From Nocardioides sp. CER19 (GTDB lineage: Bacteria; Actinomycetota; Actinomycetes; Propionibacteriales; Nocardioidaceae): 64,000 bases of DNA. A program made the translations under genes and the position numbers. The stretch lies in the NCBI RefSeq assembly GCF_029846275.1, contig NZ_JARVWS010000001.1, forward strand, positions 868,001-932,000, written 5' to 3'. This document shows positions 62,770 through 64,000 of this stretch, piece after piece. Within the stretch, counting starts at the first letter, position 1, and each line of letters starts with the position of its first letter. The notes under the pieces were generated by a model. The model did not search any database. It saw only the letters and a list, made by a program, of their open reading frames with translations, and was not told where the DNA came from.

Positions 62770-62798
62770 ACCCGGCGACGCGGCACGCGTCGCCGGGT
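62770..62798. terminator. Bidirectional terminator between DMT transporter and regX3
   Basis: Perfect 13-bp arms ACCCGGCGACGCG (62770-62782) and complement (62786-62798) with a 3-nt loop, between convergent genes. Confidence 0.8.
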
Positions 62799-62812
62799 CG
62801 CTCCGGCGATCG

Positions 62813-63490
62813 TCAGAGGTCGAGCTTGTAGCCCAGGCCCCGGACGGTGACGAGGTACTTCGGCTCGCTCGGGTCGGGCTCGAGCTTGGCGCGCAGCCGC
62901 TTCACGTGGACGTCGAGCGTCTTGGTGTCGCCGACGTAGTCGCTGCCCCAGACCCGGTCGATCAGCTGGCCGCGCGTGAGCACCCGGCCCGGGTTGCGCA
63001 GGAACATCTCCAGCAGCTCGAACTCCTTGAGCGGCAGCCGCTGCTCGGACCCGCCGACGGTCACCACGTGGCGCTCGACGTCCATCCGGACCGGCCCGGC
63101 CTCGAGTGCGGCCGGCGCCAGCTCGGGCTCGGTGCCACGCCGCAGGACGGCCCGGATGCGGGCGACCAGCTCACGCGGCGAGTACGGCTTGGTCACGTAG
63201 TCGTCGGCGCCCAGCTCGAGGCCGACGACCTTGTCGACCTCGTCGTCCTTGGCGCTGACCATGATGACCGGCACCGTCGAGGTGGCTCGGATCTGACGGC
63301 ACACCTCGGTGCCGGGGATGCCCGGAAGCATCAGGTCGAGCAGCACGATGTCGGCGCCGTTGCGGTCGAACTCCTTGAGCGCGTCGTCGCCGTTCTCGGC
63401 GATGGCGACCTCGAAGCCCTCCTTGCGGAGCATGTAGGAGAGCGCCTCGCTGTAGCTCTCCTCGTCCTCGACGACGAGTACCCGGGTCAC
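62813..63490 (-). CDS. regX3: RegX3-type OmpR response regulator
   Basis: 225 aa. Receiver with EDEE at 8-11, Asp in IVLLDLMLPG (about 52), K in YVTKPYSPREL; winged helix with LPLKEFELLEMFL, DTKTLDVHVKRLRAKLEP and VTVRGLGYKLDL. Phosphate-limitation regulator in mycobacteria. The GTG at 63490 overlaps the senX3 stop (GTGA), with GGAGG inside the end of senX3. Neighbourhood (mshA, ybjN, transporter) matches the mycobacterial senX3-regX3 region. Confidence 0.92.
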   Translation of the reverse strand: MTRVLVVEDEESYSEALSYMLRKEGFEVAIAENGDDALKEFDRNGADIVLLDLMLPGIPGTEVCRQIRATSTVPVIMVSAKDDEVDKVVGLELGADDYVTKPYSPRELVARIRAVLRRGTEPELAPAALEAGPVRMDVERHVVTVGGSEQRLPLKEFELLEMFLRNPGRVLTRGQLIDRVWGSDYVGDTKTLDVHVKRLRAKLEPDPSEPKYLVTVRGLGYKLDL

Positions 63491-64000
63491 GGGCGGTCCT
63501 CCTTGTTGTTCAGCCTGTTGTTCAGCTTGTTGTTCAGCCTGTTGTTCGGCCTGTTGTTCAGCGATGAGATCTCGGCCGCTCCCCGGGCCGGCACGAGCTG
63601 GTCGTTCGGCGACTGGTGCTGCGGCAGGGTGAGGGTGAAGGTGGAGCCCTGGCCCTCGACGGACCAGACCCGCACCTCGCCGCCGTGGGTGGCGGCGACG
63701 TGCTTCACGATGGAGAGCCCCAGACCGGTGCCGCCGGTGGAGCGGTGCCGGGCCGGGTCGACGCGGTAGAACCGCTCGAAGATGCGGTCGAGCTCGTCCT
63801 GCGGGATCCCGATGCCCTGGTCGACCACCGAGATCTCGACGGCACCGCCGTCGGCCTTGGCGGTGACCGAGACGCTCGAGCCCGGGTCGGAGTAGGCGAC
63901 CGCGTTGGAGACGAGGTTGGTGACGGCAGCTGCGACCTGGTCCTCGTTGCCGAAGACGAACAGGTCCTTGGTGCCGCCGGTCACCACCGAGATCCGCTTG
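63487..64000 (-). CDS. senX3: SenX3-type sensor histidine kinase (C-terminal part, runs off the window)
   Basis: The 170 visible codons contain the HATPase: NLVSNAVAYSDPGSSV (N box), VVDQGIGIPQDELDRIFERF (G1/F box), GGTGLGLSIVKHVAATHGGE (G2). The tail after AAEISS is a run of LNNR/LNNK-type tetrapeptides coded by five 12-bp repeats. The N-terminal part lies beyond base 64000. Stop overlaps regX3. It would autophosphorylate and signal to RegX3, probably on phosphate limitation. Confidence 0.92.
   Translation of the reverse strand, partial: KRISVVTGGTKDLFVFGNEDQVAAAVTNLVSNAVAYSDPGSSVSVTAKADGGAVEISVVDQGIGIPQDELDRIFERFYRVDPARHRSTGGTGLGLSIVKHVAATHGGEVRVWSVEGQGSTFTLTLPQHQSPNDQLVPARGAAEISSLNNRPNNRLNNKLNNRLNNKEDRP
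63502..63561 (-). repeat. 12-bp microsatellite, five units, at the 3' end of senX3
   Basis: Five contiguous CYTGTTGTTCRG units on the plus strand (63502, 63514, 63526, 63538, 63550). Read on the minus strand they code LNNR, PNNR, LNNK, LNNR, LNNK. Copy-number change would keep the frame. It sits just before the regX3 ribosome-binding site. Confidence 0.85.

Overview
The window is a contiguous piece of chromosome from a high-GC actinobacterium, most likely a Nocardioides-like member of the Nocardioidaceae. The evidence is: mycothiol genes (mshA, mshD), coenzyme F420 enzymes (Fgd, an F420-type PPOX protein), SenX3/RegX3, GlnR, an HbhA-like protein, a class-F-like sortase domain, pervasive GTG starts, ATGA/GTGA stop-start overlaps, and many genes without a Shine-Dalgarno sequence that instead carry a TANNNT -10 hexamer 6 to 8 nt before the start codon (leaderless transcripts). 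No rRNA, tRNA, CRISPR array, prophage or complete insertion sequence was seen, and no gene-free stretch exceeds 300 bases.

1-4.1 kb repeats the order of M. tuberculosis Rv0814c-Rv0819: mshD and glnR on the minus strand, then a MoaD-like protein, an anchored thioredoxin, a 26-codon Cys-containing leader peptide, DUF4395, a CysA2-type rhodanese and SseC. Sulfur assimilation continues with cysDN (6.4-8.6 kb), cysQ (19.9 kb), a TauE/SafE permease (21 kb) and cysC (22.2 kb). Between them lie cell-envelope genes: an OatA-like acyltransferase, a PgaC-like synthase operon with a membrane-anchored PPOX protein, a UDP-sugar dehydrogenase, an operon for a beta-helix lipoprotein, a second lipoprotein and a Dyp peroxidase, and a 1221-residue secreted SdrD-like protein ending in a sortase domain.

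23-35 kb holds an asparaginase, the XRE regulator/HbhA/DUF2516 block, a cupin, the rhamnose genes (rmlA, rmlB, fused rmlCD), galE, a peptidoglycan amidase, and an overlapping four-gene run (FolP2-like, extradiol-dioxygenase-like, RibD-like reductase, enoyl-CoA hydratase), then a TetR-like gene with a striking operator. 35-48 kb holds a BtuF-like protein with the B12-dependent fused mutase IcmF under a MarR regulator, an ECF sigma/anti-sigma pair with DUF2231, an acyl-CoA ligase, a NarL-type two-component system, and fgd with an enoyl-CoA hydratase.

47-57 kb holds typA and a candidate catabolic island: a five-gene minus-strand operon (CaiB-type CoA transferase, citryl-CoA lyase-like protein, LigB- and LigA-like extradiol dioxygenase subunits, oxidoreductase), an IclR regulator, and a divergent amidohydrolase. 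The same 14-bp palindrome precedes both transcription units. 56-64 kb holds a PPOX protein, an M4 peptidase fused to an emfourin-like inhibitor domain, an Asp/Glu racemase-family protein lacking one catalytic Cys, an SDR, and the mshA, ybjN, regX3, senX3 block.

The most unusual features are: the Cys leader peptide; the IclR island; the sortase-tailed adhesin; an exact 22-bp-period repeat array between convergent genes; an 84-bp spacerless palindrome; REP-like repeats translated in frame inside two unrelated proteins; divergent ECF promoters sharing a palindromic -35; and a 12-bp microsatellite at the end of senX3.
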